DNA from: Brevundimonas sp. A19_0
Lineage (GTDB): Bacteria; Pseudomonadota; Alphaproteobacteria; Caulobacterales; Caulobacteraceae
DNA length: 64,000 nt
NCBI RefSeq assembly: GCF_017744255.1
Contig: NZ_JAGHQP010000002.1
Span: 284,616 to 348,615 of the forward strand
Reading direction: 5' to 3'
Shown here: piece after piece, positions 27,274 to 36,254 of the stretch
Numbering within the stretch: the stretch's first letter is position 1
Layout of the letters: the number at the start of each line of letters is the position of its first letter
Made by a program: the position numbers and the translations under genes
Notes under the pieces: generated by a model
Seen by the model: only the letters and a program-made list of their open reading frames with translations
Database searches by the model: none
What the model was told of the DNA's origin: nothing

Positions 27274-28379
27274 TGCGGCGTCGCGCCCTGCGGCAGGAGG
27301 GTGATCTCGGCGCCGGCCTCGGGCGGCGGTTCATCGACGGCCGGCTCTTCCACCGGCGGCAGGCCCTCCCGCTGGCGTTCAATTGCTCGCCAACGCGCGA
27401 CATTCTGCTGGTGCTCGGCATAGGTCGAGGCAAAGGCGTGTCCGCCCGTCCCGTCGGCGACAAAGAACAGGGCATCCGAGCGCGGCGGATTCAGCACGGC
27501 CGCGATCGCCTCCCGGCCCGGATTGGCGATCGGCGTCGGCGGCAGGCCGTCGATCTGATAGGTATTCCACTCGGTGCGGCGATCCAGCTCCGAGCGGCGG
27601 ATGCCCCGTCCCAGCGGACGGCCCTGTGTGATGCCGTAGATGATGGTCGGGTCGCTCTCCAGCCGCATGCCCAGCCGGATCCGGTTCGAGAAGACCGAGG
27701 CGACCATGGGCCGCTCCTCGGCCACTGCGGTTTCCTTCTCGACGATCGAGGCCAGGATTACGGCCTCATCCGGCGAGTTCACGACCGTGCTCGGGCCGCG
27801 CTGGGCCCACAGTTCGGCCAGGTTGCGGTCATGGGCCCTCTGCATCCGGGTGATCACCGAGGCCCGGCTCTCACCGCGCGTGACCTCATAGGTATCGGGC
27901 CACAGCGTGCCCTCCTCCGGGATGTCGATCTCGCCGGTCAGAATGTCCTCGGCCATCAGGATGTCGTACGCCTGAGCCGACGACCAGCCTTCCGGCAGGG
28001 TCACGAAGTGGCGCACCACCCGCCCGCTGACCAGCAGGCTGATGACCGAGCGCAACGAGGCACCCGACGGCACTTCATACTCGCCGGCCCTGAGCTTGCG
28101 GTCGGCCCCGGTCAGGGTCACCGCCGCCTTGAACATGTCGGTCGAGCGGATCACCCCGGCCTGTTTCAGGGACTGGCCGATGGCCGACACCCCGGCCCCG
28201 CTGGGCAGGACCACAATCGTCGCATCGCCCTGACGCGCTTCCGGCCCGGGCGCATAGAAGACGCTCCAGCCCCAGACCAGCGCGCCGATCAGGAACAGGC
28301 TGAAGGTCGCCGATGCGGCCAGCAGCGCGGCCCCCAGCGGGCGTTTCGTGTCGGACGGCGCCCGCCCCTTGCCGGCCAC
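27270..28379 (-). CDS. mltG: endolytic murein transglycosylase MltG
   Basis: MltG cuts nascent glycan strands and limits their length. The 369 residues have a short basic cytoplasmic N-terminus, one membrane helix (about 17-41), a LysM-like part, and the YceG catalytic core with Glu214 in ILASIVEKETAV and the segment IIYGITQGRPLGRGI. The C-terminal 30 residues are Pro/Glu rich. It overlaps yicC by ATGA and follows fabF by one base, so fabF-mltG-yicC-gmk may be one transcript. Confidence 0.95.
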   Translation of the reverse strand: MAGKGRAPSDTKRPLGAALLAASATFSLFLIGALVWGWSVFYAPGPEARQGDATIVVLPSGAGVSAIGQSLKQAGVIRSTDMFKAAVTLTGADRKLRAGEYEVPSGASLRSVISLLVSGRVVRHFVTLPEGWSSAQAYDILMAEDILTGEIDIPEEGTLWPDTYEVTRGESRASVITRMQRAHDRNLAELWAQRGPSTVVNSPDEAVILASIVEKETAVAEERPMVASVFSNRIRLGMRLESDPTIIYGITQGRPLGRGIRRSELDRRTEWNTYQIDGLPPTPIANPGREAIAAVLNPPRSDALFFVADGTGGHAFASTYAEHQQNVARWRAIERQREGLPPVEEPAVDEPPPEAGAEITLLPQGATPQ

Positions 28380-28380
28380 C

Positions 28381-29661
28381 CTAGTCGACCTTCTTCAGGA
28401 TCAGGCTGGCATTGGTGCCGCCAAAGCCAAAGCTGTTGGACATGGCCACGTCGATCTTCATCGGCCTGGCCGTGTGCGGCACCAGATCGATGGCGGTTTC
28501 CCGCTCGGGATTGTCTAGGTTGATCGTCGGCGGCGCGATCTGGTCGCGGATCGCCAGCACGGTGAACACGGCCTCGATGGCCCCGGCCGCGCCCAGCAGG
28601 TGACCGGTCATCGATTTGGTCGAGGACATGGCCACGGTAGATGCCGCATCGCCCACCAGACGCTCGACGGCGCCCAGTTCGATCCAGTCGGCCATGGTCG
28701 AGGTGCCGTGCGCGTTCACATAGTCGATGTCGCCCGGCTGGATTCCGGCCCGCTTCACCGCCGCCGCCATGGCGCGATAGGCCCCGTCGCCATCCTCGGA
28801 GGGCGCCGTGATGTGATAGGCGTCGCCGCTCATGCCGTAGCCGATCACCTCGGCGTAGATCTTGGCGCCGCGTGCCTTGGCGTGCTCATACTCCTCCAGC
28901 ACCACGATCCCCGCGCCCTCGCCCATGACGAACCCGGCGTGGTCCTTGTCATAGGGGCGGCTGGCCTTCTCCGGCGTGTCGTTGAAGTCGGTACACAGGG
29001 CCTTGCAGGCAAGGAAGCCCGCGATACCGATCGGCACGATCGAGCTTTCGGCACCGCCCGCCACCATGACGTCGGCATCGTCGAGGGCGATCATCCGGGC
29101 CGCGTCGCCGATGGCGTGCACGCCCGAGGCACAGGCCGTGACCACAGCGTGGTTCGGGCCCTTCAGGCCGTGGCGGATCGAAATCTGCCCCGAGGCCAGG
29201 TTGATCAGGGCCGAGGGAATGAAGAAGGGGCTGATGCGGCGCGGCCCCTTGGCCTCCAGCTCCAGCGAGGTATCGGCGATGGGGCCAAGACCCCCGATGC
29301 CCGAGCCCATCATCACCCCGGTGCGCTCGCGGTCGTGGTCCGTCTCGGGCTTCCAGCCGGCGTCGGCCAGCGCCTCATCGGCCGCTGCAATGCCGTACAG
29401 GATGAAGTTGTCGACGCGCTTGCGTTCCTTGGCCGACATTATGGCGTCAGGATCGAACACGCCCGGCTCGCCCGGCTTGCCGCCGCCACGCCCGTCCACG
29501 CTCGGGACCTCGCCCGCGATCGTGCAGCCCCAGCCTTCGGTGTCAAAAGCGGTGATCTGGCGAATGCCCGACCGACCCTCCCGGATGCCCTTCCAGCTGT
29601 GTTCCACGCCCGCCCCCAGAGGGGTCAGAAGGCCCAGTCCCGTCACCACGACACGACGCAT
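28381..29661 (-). CDS. fabF: 3-oxoacyl-ACP synthase II
   Basis: It elongates acyl-ACP with malonyl-ACP. The ATG at 29661 (MRRVVVTGLG) has AGGAG 8 bases upstream. The 426 residues contain the Cys177-His318-His354 triad (VTACASGVH, NAHGTSTMAD, SMTGHLLGAAGA) and GFVMGEGAGIVVLEEYEHA. It follows acpP on the same strand with 106 bases between. Confidence 0.96.
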   Translation of the reverse strand: MRRVVVTGLGLLTPLGAGVEHSWKGIREGRSGIRQITAFDTEGWGCTIAGEVPSVDGRGGGKPGEPGVFDPDAIMSAKERKRVDNFILYGIAAADEALADAGWKPETDHDRERTGVMMGSGIGGLGPIADTSLELEAKGPRRISPFFIPSALINLASGQISIRHGLKGPNHAVVTACASGVHAIGDAARMIALDDADVMVAGGAESSIVPIGIAGFLACKALCTDFNDTPEKASRPYDKDHAGFVMGEGAGIVVLEEYEHAKARGAKIYAEVIGYGMSGDAYHITAPSEDGDGAYRAMAAAVKRAGIQPGDIDYVNAHGTSTMADWIELGAVERLVGDAASTVAMSSTKSMTGHLLGAAGAIEAVFTVLAIRDQIAPPTINLDNPERETAIDLVPHTARPMKIDVAMSNSFGFGGTNASLILKKVD

Positions 29662-29767
29662 CTTGGCGGCTCCTATCGATTCCACTGTCGCCACAAACAC
29701 TAATGGCCGCCGGGCGGGCCCGCTAGGGGCACACCACGGCGGCCATCTGGCCGGTTTCAGCCGGGCA

Positions 29768-30007
29768 TCAGCCCGCCAGTTTCTCGTCGATGAACTTCAC
29801 GGCATCGCCGACCGTCTGGATGTGCTCGGCAGCATCATCCGGGATCTCGATGTCGAATTCTTCCTCGAAGGCCATGACCAGTTCGACGTTGTCGAGCGAG
29901 TCGGCGCCCAGGTCGTCGATGAAGCTGGCCTTCTCGGTGACCTTGTCGGGGTCAGCGTCCAGGTGGTCGATGACGATCTTGCGGACGCGTTCCAGAGTAT
30001 CGGACAT
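29768..30007 (-). CDS. acpP: acyl carrier protein
   Basis: A 79-residue acidic carrier of growing acyl chains. The phosphopantetheine serine is Ser37 in [21 protein letters not shown]. It starts at ATG 30007, with 179 bases separating it from fabG, enough for its own promoter. The acpP-fabF order is the standard one. Confidence 0.97.
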   Translation of the reverse strand: MSDTLERVRKIVIDHLDADPDKVTEKASFIDDLGADSLDNVELVMAFEEEFDIEIPDDAAEHIQTVGDAVKFIDEKLAG

Positions 30008-30186
30008 GGGTGTCTCTGCCTTGATAAGCCGCACGGTGCGGCAGTTGTCTTGTATGCCTGCCGTAGGACGGCGAGGACGACGGCGCAAGCCCGATCGGGA
30101 CTCACGCCCCCGTCGTGCCCTGCCCTTTAGCACAGTCGGTCGCGGGGGGAAGAGCCGGTAACGGGGATTGATTCACCCCCTCGACC

Positions 30187-30927
30187 TCAGATCATCGCCA
30201 TGCCGCCGTTCACGTGCAGGGTCTGGCCGGTGACATAGGCGCCCTCGTCCGAGGCCAGATAGACGGCCGCGGCGGCGATCTCGTCGCCCGTGCCCAGACG
30301 GCCCGCCGGGATCTTCGACAGGATGGTTTCGCGCTGCTGGTCGTTCAGCACATCGGTCATCGGGCTGGCGATGAAGCCCGGCGCGATACAGTTCACGGTC
30401 ACGCCTCGGCTGCCGACCTCCTGCGCCAGCGACTTGGAAAAGCCGATCATGCCGGCCTTGGATGCGGCATAGTTGGTCTGACCCGGATTGCCCGTCACGC
30501 CGACGATCGAGGTCACGCCGATGATGCGGCCCGAGCGGCGCTTCATCATGCCTTTCAGCGCGGCGCGCGACAGGCGGAAATAGCTCTCCAGATTGACCTT
30601 GAGGACCTGTTCGAAATCCTCGTCCTTCATCCGCATCAGCAGGCCGTCCTTGGTGATGCCCGCATTGGCGACCAGGATGTCCAGCGGCGCCCCGGCGGCC
30701 TCTTCGGCGCGGCCGATCAGGCCATCGACGCTCTCCGCATCCGACAGATTGGCGGCGGCGACAAAGGTCCGCTCTCCCATCTCCTTGGCCAGGTCGGCCA
30801 GCACCGCCTCGCGCGTGCCCGACAGCACCACGGTCGCGCCCTGCGCATGCAGCGCCCGGGCGATGGCCCCGCCGATGCCGCCCGTGGCCCCGGTCACAAG
30901 GGCGGTTTTTCCTGAAAGGTTGAACAT
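30187..30927 (-). CDS. fabG: 3-oxoacyl-ACP reductase
   Basis: An NADPH-dependent short-chain dehydrogenase of fatty acid synthesis. The start at 30927 has GGAGAG 6 bases upstream. The 246 residues include the nucleotide loop TGATGGIG (12-19), NAG (88-90) and the Ser140-Tyr153-Lys157 triad (NYAASKAGM). The last residues VNGGMAMI are typical. A repeat element lies between it and fabD upstream. Confidence 0.96.
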   Translation of the reverse strand: MFNLSGKTALVTGATGGIGGAIARALHAQGATVVLSGTREAVLADLAKEMGERTFVAAANLSDAESVDGLIGRAEEAAGAPLDILVANAGITKDGLLMRMKDEDFEQVLKVNLESYFRLSRAALKGMMKRRSGRIIGVTSIVGVTGNPGQTNYAASKAGMIGFSKSLAQEVGSRGVTVNCIAPGFIASPMTDVLNDQQRETILSKIPAGRLGTGDEIAAAAVYLASDEGAYVTGQTLHVNGGMAMI

Positions 30928-30940
30928 CAATATCTCTCCA

Positions 30941-31023
30941 AGTGGCGAGTGATTAGTGGCGTGTGGCGAGGCAGCAAGGCGGCGTGGCAAAAGGGCTCGC
31001 CACTCGTCACTCGCCACTCGTCA
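30941..31023. repeat. hairpin and tandem repeat at the fabD-fabG junction
   Basis: AGTGGCGAGTGA (30941-30952) is exactly inverted as TCACTCGCCACT (31007-31018). In addition the 14-base word CTCGCCACTCGTCA occurs twice in tandem (30996-31009 and 31010-31023). The fabD stop codon (31007-31009) and last codons fall inside the tandem repeat. The element would form a long hairpin in the fabD-fabG transcript and may be a dispersed genomic repeat. Confidence 0.7.
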
Positions 31024-31963
31024 CTGACTTCGCGAACGCCTCAAGGTCCTCCGGAGCGTTCAGGGCCAGGCTTTCGGCGTCGGGGGCGATGCGTTTGGCC
31101 ATGCCGGTCAGCACCTTGCCCGAGCCGACCTCGGCAAAGCGCGTCACGCCGCCCTCACCGGCCATCCACTCCATACTCTCGCGCCAGCGGACCCGGCCGG
31201 TGACCTGTTCAACCAGCAGGCGACGGATCACCTCGGGATCGGTCTCGGGGCGGGCGGTCACATTGGCGATCACGGGCACGGCGGGCGCGATGATCTTCGC
31301 ATCGGCGAGCGCATCGGCCATCTCGTCGGCCGCCGGCTGCATCAGCGGACAGTGGAAGGGGGCCGAGACGTTCAGCGGAATGGCGCGCGCGCCCAGTTCC
31401 TTGGCCTTCTCGATCGCACGATCAACCGCCGCCTTCTCGCCCGAGATCACGATATTGCCGGCGTTGTTGTCATTAGCGACGACGCAGACGCCGACTTCCG
31501 AGCCCGCCGCAGCGGCCGCCTCGGCCAGCGCCAGATCCGTCTTCGGCCCGATCAGCGAGGCCATGGCGCCCTTGCCGACCGGCACGGCGCGCTGCATCGC
31601 CTGACCGCGCAGCTTCAGCAGGCGGGCGGTGTCGGCCAGGCTGATCGCCCCCGCCCCGTACAGGGCCGAATATTCGCCCAGCGAATGCCCCGCGACATAG
31701 CCCGCCTTCGACACATCGATACCGAACTCGACCTTCAGCACCCGGGCGACCGCGACCGACACCGCCATCAGCGCCGGCTGGGCATTCTCGGTCAGTGTCA
31801 GCTGATCCTCGGGACCTTCCCGCATCAGCATGAACAGCGACTGGCCCAGCGCGTCATCCACCTCGTCGAACACCTCGCGCGCCGAGGCGAAGGCGCCGGC
31901 CAGGGCCCCGCCCATGCCGACAGTCTGGCTGCCCTGTCCGGGGAAGAGGAAGGCGAGGGTCAT
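31007..31963 (-). CDS. fabD: malonyl-CoA:ACP transacylase
   Basis: It loads malonate onto ACP. The start at 31963 (MTLAFLFPGQGSQ) gives 318 residues. The nucleophile Ser94 is in AGHSLGEYSA and the catalytic His is in NVSAPFHCPLM near residue 206. FAEVGSGKVLTGM near the C-terminus is also typical. The last codons run into the repeat at 30996-31023. Confidence 0.96.
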   Translation of the reverse strand: MTLAFLFPGQGSQTVGMGGALAGAFASAREVFDEVDDALGQSLFMLMREGPEDQLTLTENAQPALMAVSVAVARVLKVEFGIDVSKAGYVAGHSLGEYSALYGAGAISLADTARLLKLRGQAMQRAVPVGKGAMASLIGPKTDLALAEAAAAAGSEVGVCVVANDNNAGNIVISGEKAAVDRAIEKAKELGARAIPLNVSAPFHCPLMQPAADEMADALADAKIIAPAVPVIANVTARPETDPEVIRRLLVEQVTGRVRWRESMEWMAGEGGVTRFAEVGSGKVLTGMAKRIAPDAESLALNAPEDLEAFAKSVTSGE

Positions 31964-32039
31964 GCGTCCGGGTCCATAGCTGTGATTCCGCGTGCGGAGG
32001 GGTAGGCCAAGCCTGTCGCAACGGCAAGCGCGACGGGGC

Positions 32040-33314
32040 TCAGCCCGCGATGATCTCGTACAGCTGTTGCCCGGCCAGAACCGCAAACAGCAGGGCCGCC
32101 AGCGCCAGCGAGGCGTTGGACAGCCAGTGGCTGCGCCACTCGACCGGCTGGTCCCGACCGTTCAGCAGCCACAGCAGGGTCCCGGCCAGGAAGGGCATGA
32201 ACAGGCTGCCCAGCACCCCATAGGCCACGATCAGGCCGAACGGCCGGTCAATGAACAGCAGGGCCATCGGCGGGAAGGTCAGCCACAGCAGATAGCCTCG
32301 GAACGCCGGAGACTTCGATCCCGTCATCGCCGGGTCGTCGGACCGCCCCAGCGCATGGGCGACAAAGTCGGTGACCATCAGGCTGACGCCCTGCCACACC
32401 CCGATCAGGCTGGAAAAGGTCGTCGCCAGAAAGCCCACAAGGAACAGGAGGGCGATCGGCTGGCCGAACCGCTCGCGCAGCACATCCGACAGGTTCAGCA
32501 GGCCACGGTCTCCGCTGGCCAGCGCAATCCCCGCCGCATGCAACAGCTCGGCGCCGACGATCAGCATGGCCACGACGAACACGCCCGTCATCCCGTAGGC
32601 GATCCGGTTGTCCCAGCGCATCACGGACATGAACTCCGGACCGCGCCAGCCCTTGGCGGTCAGCCAGTACCCATAGGCCGCCATGGTGATCGTACCCCCT
32701 ACCCCGCCGATCAGGCCCAGGGTGTAGAAACCCGACCCCTCGGGCAGGCTGGGCCACACGCCGGTGATCAGGCGTGGCAGGTCGGGCGACACCAGCGCCG
32801 CCAGCCCGACGACAGTGACAAACATGATCGCCACCAGCCCCGTCATGATCTTCTCGAACAGGCCGTAGCTGCCCAGCCAGACGAGGATCAGGCCGATCAC
32901 GCCCGAAATCATGCCCCAGGTCTTCAGGTCCAGAACCGGGAACAGCGCCGTCAGCGGCAGGCCCGTCGCCGTCATGGCGCTGGCCCCGTACACAAAGCCC
33001 CAGATGATCGCGTAGATGCCGAAATAGAGTCCGGCCCAGTTCAGCCTCTGCCCACCGCCGACCCGGACTGACGGCCCCGGCAGTCGCGCCCAGCCGTCGA
33101 ACAGCGTCCGCCCGGAGGCCAGCGTCCAGCGCCCCACGCCCTCGGCCAGCGCAATCTTCAGAAGGGTCCCGACCAGAGCTGCCCACAGCAGCACATAGCC
33201 GAACCGTCCCCCTGCGATCAGGGTGGCCAGCAGGTCCCCCGCGCCGATCCCGGTCGCGGCCACCACGATCCCCGGCCCGACCAGAGACAGGCGGGGCCGG
33301 ACAGGTGACGTCAT
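32040..33314 (-). CDS. Nramp-related membrane transporter lacking canonical metal-site motifs
   Basis: A 424-residue protein with about eleven membrane helices that follows the Nramp (NRAMP/MntH) layout. The helix-1 metal motif DPGN is replaced: the helix reads VGPGIVVAATGIGAGDLLA. The helix-6 MPH motif is also missing, the region reading GGTITMAAYGYWLT. It therefore belongs to a divergent branch whose substrate cannot be taken as manganese or iron. It overlaps the DUF2059 gene upstream by ATGA. Confidence 0.85.
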   Translation of the reverse strand: MTSPVRPRLSLVGPGIVVAATGIGAGDLLATLIAGGRFGYVLLWAALVGTLLKIALAEGVGRWTLASGRTLFDGWARLPGPSVRVGGGQRLNWAGLYFGIYAIIWGFVYGASAMTATGLPLTALFPVLDLKTWGMISGVIGLILVWLGSYGLFEKIMTGLVAIMFVTVVGLAALVSPDLPRLITGVWPSLPEGSGFYTLGLIGGVGGTITMAAYGYWLTAKGWRGPEFMSVMRWDNRIAYGMTGVFVVAMLIVGAELLHAAGIALASGDRGLLNLSDVLRERFGQPIALLFLVGFLATTFSSLIGVWQGVSLMVTDFVAHALGRSDDPAMTGSKSPAFRGYLLWLTFPPMALLFIDRPFGLIVAYGVLGSLFMPFLAGTLLWLLNGRDQPVEWRSHWLSNASLALAALLFAVLAGQQLYEIIAG

Positions 33315-33817
33315 TGCACGTTCGCCAGAAACTCGGCGGGGTCACAGCCCATCTGGCGACAGACGCTGGCCGCCATGTCCTCCAGAAAGCCGGGAAGAAG
33401 ATTCCGGGTTATGCGCTGTGCGTCGGCGCCGAGCGTGACACTCTTTTTCATGATCGACCGGCCTTCGGGCGTCGCATAGAAGACCAGCATGGCTTCCAGC
33501 TCGGCCACGGTGAAGGTCTCCGCATAGAGCGGAACCATGGCCTCGAGGATCTGGTCCATCAGACCGGGCATGATCTCGTCGAATGTCGTCGTCATGACGA
33601 CCTTGAACTCGGCGCGCTCGGCCGGTGACAGGTCCGCGCTCTCTTCGGCAATGAGTTCAGGAAGGGTCATCAGCACGGCCTCGACGGCCTCGCCCGGATC
33701 AACCAACTCCACGACCTGCCGCGCCAGCGCCTCGCGCCGGGCATAGTCCGCGTCCTGCGCAAGTGCGGGGCCGGCCAACACCAGCGCCATGAAAAATCCG
33801 GCAACAATCCTGAGCAT
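33311..33817 (-). CDS. exported DUF2059 protein
   Basis: A 168-residue protein with a Sec signal peptide (cleavage near ALAQ-D) and a helical DUF2059 domain, with YAETFTVAELEAMLVFYATPEGRSIMKKS as its hallmark block. A late Cys pair (VCRQMGC) could form a disulphide. Function is unknown. It is coupled to the Nramp-like transporter by ATGA. Confidence 0.88.
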   Translation of the reverse strand: MLRIVAGFFMALVLAGPALAQDADYARREALARQVVELVDPGEAVEAVLMTLPELIAEESADLSPAERAEFKVVMTTTFDEIMPGLMDQILEAMVPLYAETFTVAELEAMLVFYATPEGRSIMKKSVTLGADAQRITRNLLPGFLEDMAASVCRQMGCDPAEFLANVQ

Positions 33818-33875
33818 TCACCCCTCCCGCATGAACGCCCTTGATGGCCCGGCCCGGGCGCTCTGGCAAGCAGCC

Positions 33876-34229
33876 TCAGCCGCGCGGCTCGTCCTGGATG
33901 AAGGCACCGGCAATCCAGCTGACGATGCCGGTCACGATCGCCGCGCCGATCCCCGGCATCAGGCCGTCGACCACAAATCCTCCCAGGAAGCTGGCCGTCA
34001 GCCCGATCATGGCGGCGTTCACCACCAGCAGGAACAGCCCCAGGGTGATCACCGTGATCGGGATGGTAATGGCCACCAGAATGGGCCGCACAATCGCATT
34101 CACAATGCCGAGAATGATGGCCGCAGCGATCAACGATCCGGTCGAGGTGAAGGCGACACCGTCGACGATTTTTGAGGACAGCCAAAGCCCCAGCATCGTC
34201 ACCAGCGCCTGAACAATAAACCGCACCAT
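33876..34229 (-). CDS. small membrane protein of the phage holin family IV / YvlD type
   Basis: 117 residues from the ATG at 34229 (GGAGACAGG upstream). Four hydrophobic segments with short loops cover nearly the whole chain, with the family pattern IVNAIVRPILVAITIPITVITLGLFLLVVNAAMIGLTA. Despite the family name these chromosomal proteins are not known to be lysis holins. It is a single gene with no phage context. Confidence 0.85.
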   Translation of the reverse strand: MVRFIVQALVTMLGLWLSSKIVDGVAFTSTGSLIAAAIILGIVNAIVRPILVAITIPITVITLGLFLLVVNAAMIGLTASFLGGFVVDGLMPGIGAAIVTGIVSWIAGAFIQDEPRG

Positions 34230-34357
34230 CAACCTGTCTCCGCATTCGGGCACCGGGCCCCGGTCAAATCCTCCGACACAGCGCACGACCCGGTCAATGG
34301 CTCCCGACCGGCGCAGGCCGTGTTAGGGTCCCGCGAGTCAGACCGGAGAGCCCCCGC

Positions 34358-34801
34358 ATGAGCCTGCACGGCACCTATGATCCCGACAACATCTTTGCCC
34401 GCATCCTGCGCGGCGACATCCCCAGCGTCACCGTATGGGAAGATGACCACGTGCGGGTGTTCATGGATGTCTTCCCCCAGTCCGAGGGCCATATGCTGGT
34501 GATCTCCAAGACCTCCCGGGCCCGCAACCTGCTCGAGGTTGAGCCCGACGTGCTGGATCGCATCACCCGGGCCGTCCGCCGCACCGCCCGCGCCGCCGAA
34601 AGGGCTCTCAAGCCCGAGGGCCTGAGCATCATGCAGTTCAACGGCGAGGCCGGGGGCCAGACCGTCTTCCATCTGCATTTCCACATCGTCCCGCGCTGGT
34701 CGGATCGTCCGATGAAGGGCCACGGCCACGCGCCCATGGCGGACAGCGATCAGCTGCGCGCCCTTGCTGACAAGGTGGCCGCCGCCCTCGAACCGGCCTA
34801 G
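34358..34801 (+). CDS. HIT family nucleotide-binding protein
   Basis: A 147-residue histidine-triad hydrolase (HinT-like) that may cleave nucleoside phosphoramidates or similar compounds. It has NIFARILRGDIPSVTVWEDD at the start, GHMLVISKTSRARNLLE in the middle, and the triad HLHFHIVPR near residues 108-116. Length and layout are normal. Confidence 0.92.
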   Translation: MSLHGTYDPDNIFARILRGDIPSVTVWEDDHVRVFMDVFPQSEGHMLVISKTSRARNLLEVEPDVLDRITRAVRRTARAAERALKPEGLSIMQFNGEAGGQTVFHLHFHIVPRWSDRPMKGHGHAPMADSDQLRALADKVAAALEPA

Positions 34802-34825
34802 GGCGTGCTGGACCTGCACACGCCC
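34801..34825 (+). terminator. possible terminator hairpin after the HIT gene
   Basis: GGGCGTG (34801-34807, starting at the last base of the stop codon) pairs with CACGCCC (34819-34825) across an 11-base loop. Only CCTTG follows, so the case is weak. Confidence 0.35.
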
Positions 34826-34864
34826 CCTTGCGCGGGGCCCCGCCCCTGCGCATAACCGCCCGGC

Positions 34865-34940
34865 GCCGGTTTAGCTCAGCTGGTAGAGCAGCGGTTTTGT
34901 AAACCGAAGGTCGCGGGTTCGATTCCTGCAACCGGCACCA
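34865..34940 (+). tRNA. tRNA-Thr, anticodon UGU
   Basis: The 76-base sequence folds as a full cloverleaf: acceptor GCCGGTT/AACCGGC, D arm GCTC-GAGC, anticodon loop TTTGTAA with anticodon TGT at 34898-34900, variable AGGTC, T arm GCGGG-TTCGATT-CCTGC, discriminator A, and an encoded CCA at 34938-34940. The first anticodon-stem pair is a G-A mismatch (G27-A43); the other four pairs are sound. The TetR gene begins 26 bases further on. Confidence 0.95.
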
Positions 34941-34966
34941 CCTCCCTCCCCCTCGCGCGGGGCGCC

Positions 34967-35593
34967 ATGGCTGACGCCGTCAACAAGCTGGGACACAGGA
35001 TCGGGGCGCGGGGCGGGCGCACCCGGACGGCCATTCTCGACGCGCTGCGCGCCCTGCTGGCCACCCGCCACATGGGCGAGATCCGCATCGCCGACCTGGC
35101 CCAGGCGGCCGGCATCTCGGCGCCGACCTTTTACACCTACTTCGATACTCTCGATGAAGCCCTGCTGGCCCTCTGCGAGGAGGTGGCCAGCGACTGGCAG
35201 GGGCTGGCTCACCACCTCGAGGCCGACTGGTCGGGCGGTCAGGGCCTGACCCACGCGCGGGCCCTGATTATGGACATGCTGGCCCTGTGGGCGCGCCACG
35301 GCGCCATCATCCGGGTCGAGCAGATGATGGCCGACCGCGGCGCACCGGCCTTTGTCGAGGCCCGCATCAGTCGCCTGCGTCGCCTGCACCTGGCGCTCGA
35401 GCGCCGCATCGCCCAGGCCGCCCACGCTGGTCTTCACCCGGAGGGCTACGACCCCCGGCTGGCCTCCTACGAAGTCGCCAATATTGCCGAATCCGCGGCC
35501 GCCAGCTTCAACCTGCTGAAGCGCGCCGACAGCGACCGGGCCATCATCGACACCACGGCCCACATCCTCGTGCGCCTGATCACCGGCCGCTGA
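34967..35593 (+). CDS. TetR family transcriptional regulator
   Basis: A 208-residue regulator with an N-terminal helix-turn-helix (about 18-65): RTRTAILDALRALLATRHMGEIRIADLAQAAGISAPTFYTYFDTLDEAL. The C-terminal ligand domain is helical and of no recognised type. Target unknown; no divergent partner gene is present, and its end overlaps the convergent prepilin peptidase by 14 bases. Confidence 0.9.
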   Translation: MADAVNKLGHRIGARGGRTRTAILDALRALLATRHMGEIRIADLAQAAGISAPTFYTYFDTLDEALLALCEEVASDWQGLAHHLEADWSGGQGLTHARALIMDMLALWARHGAIIRVEQMMADRGAPAFVEARISRLRRLHLALERRIAQAAHAGLHPEGYDPRLASYEVANIAESAAASFNLLKRADSDRAIIDTTAHILVRLITGR

Positions 35594-36242
35594 CCGCCAT
35601 CCCCAGCGGGCCGTACAGCCAGGTCAGCCAGACCCCGATCGCCAGGAATACGCCGAACGGCAGGGCGTCCTGACCACTGACCGCCTTGCCCGTCACCCGC
35701 CGCGCGATCACCAGACTGATGCCCGCCAGCCCGGCCCACAGCATCACACTGGCCAGACCCATCCAGCCGACCCAGGCCCCGGCACCGGCCATCAGGAACG
35801 GGTCCCCTCCCCCCAGTCCGTCGCGCCCCCGCATCCGCCGGTACAGCCAGCCCATCAGCCACAGGGCGGCAAACCCCGCGACCGCTCCGATCGCGCGCGC
35901 CGTCAGAGCCTCGGGCTCGGCCAGGAAAGCCGCCAGCAGGCCCGTCGCCACCAGCGGCCAGGTCAGCACATCCGGCAGCCAGAAATTCTCGAAATCGACG
36001 ACGGCGAGCATCAGCAGCTGCCAGCCCAGCAGGGCGCCGAACAGGGCGATGGTCAGCTCCGGCGACGCCAGCGCGGCCCACAGACCCAGCCCGCCGCCGG
36101 CCAGTGCCAGCACCGCATCCCGCTTCAGGCTCGATGGCTTCTGCGGCACCTCATCGGTCGCCGCCAGCCACAGGCTCAGCCGCGAGACAGCAACCCCGAC
36201 GATCAGGCCCGCCAGTCCGATCCCGATCGTCGCCGCCGACAT
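35580..36242 (-). CDS. A24 family prepilin peptidase (short form)
   Basis: A membrane aspartyl protease that removes leader peptides from type IV pilin-like proteins. The 220 residues lack the N-terminal methyltransferase part of PilD. The catalytic aspartates are in AVVDFENFWLPD and in the GxGD-type motif GLGGGDPFLMAG. About six to seven membrane helices. No pilin gene is in the window; tad-type pili of Caulobacterales are a likely client. Confidence 0.85.
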   Translation of the reverse strand: MSAATIGIGLAGLIVGVAVSRLSLWLAATDEVPQKPSSLKRDAVLALAGGGLGLWAALASPELTIALFGALLGWQLLMLAVVDFENFWLPDVLTWPLVATGLLAAFLAEPEALTARAIGAVAGFAALWLMGWLYRRMRGRDGLGGGDPFLMAGAGAWVGWMGLASVMLWAGLAGISLVIARRVTGKAVSGQDALPFGVFLAIGVWLTWLYGPLGMAVSGR

Positions 36243-36254
36243 GTCCGCTCCGTC

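Noticed and set aside
30941..31023. CRISPR-like repeats at fabD-fabG
   Set aside because: Only two tandem 14-base copies with no spacers and no cas gene.
33876..34229. Prophage remnant because of the holin family name
   Set aside because: No other phage gene is nearby, and this family is widespread on chromosomes without phage.
34865..35593. tRNA-Thr as an integration site
   Set aside because: No integrase and no repeat of the tRNA 3' end was seen; the following genes are ordinary chromosomal families.
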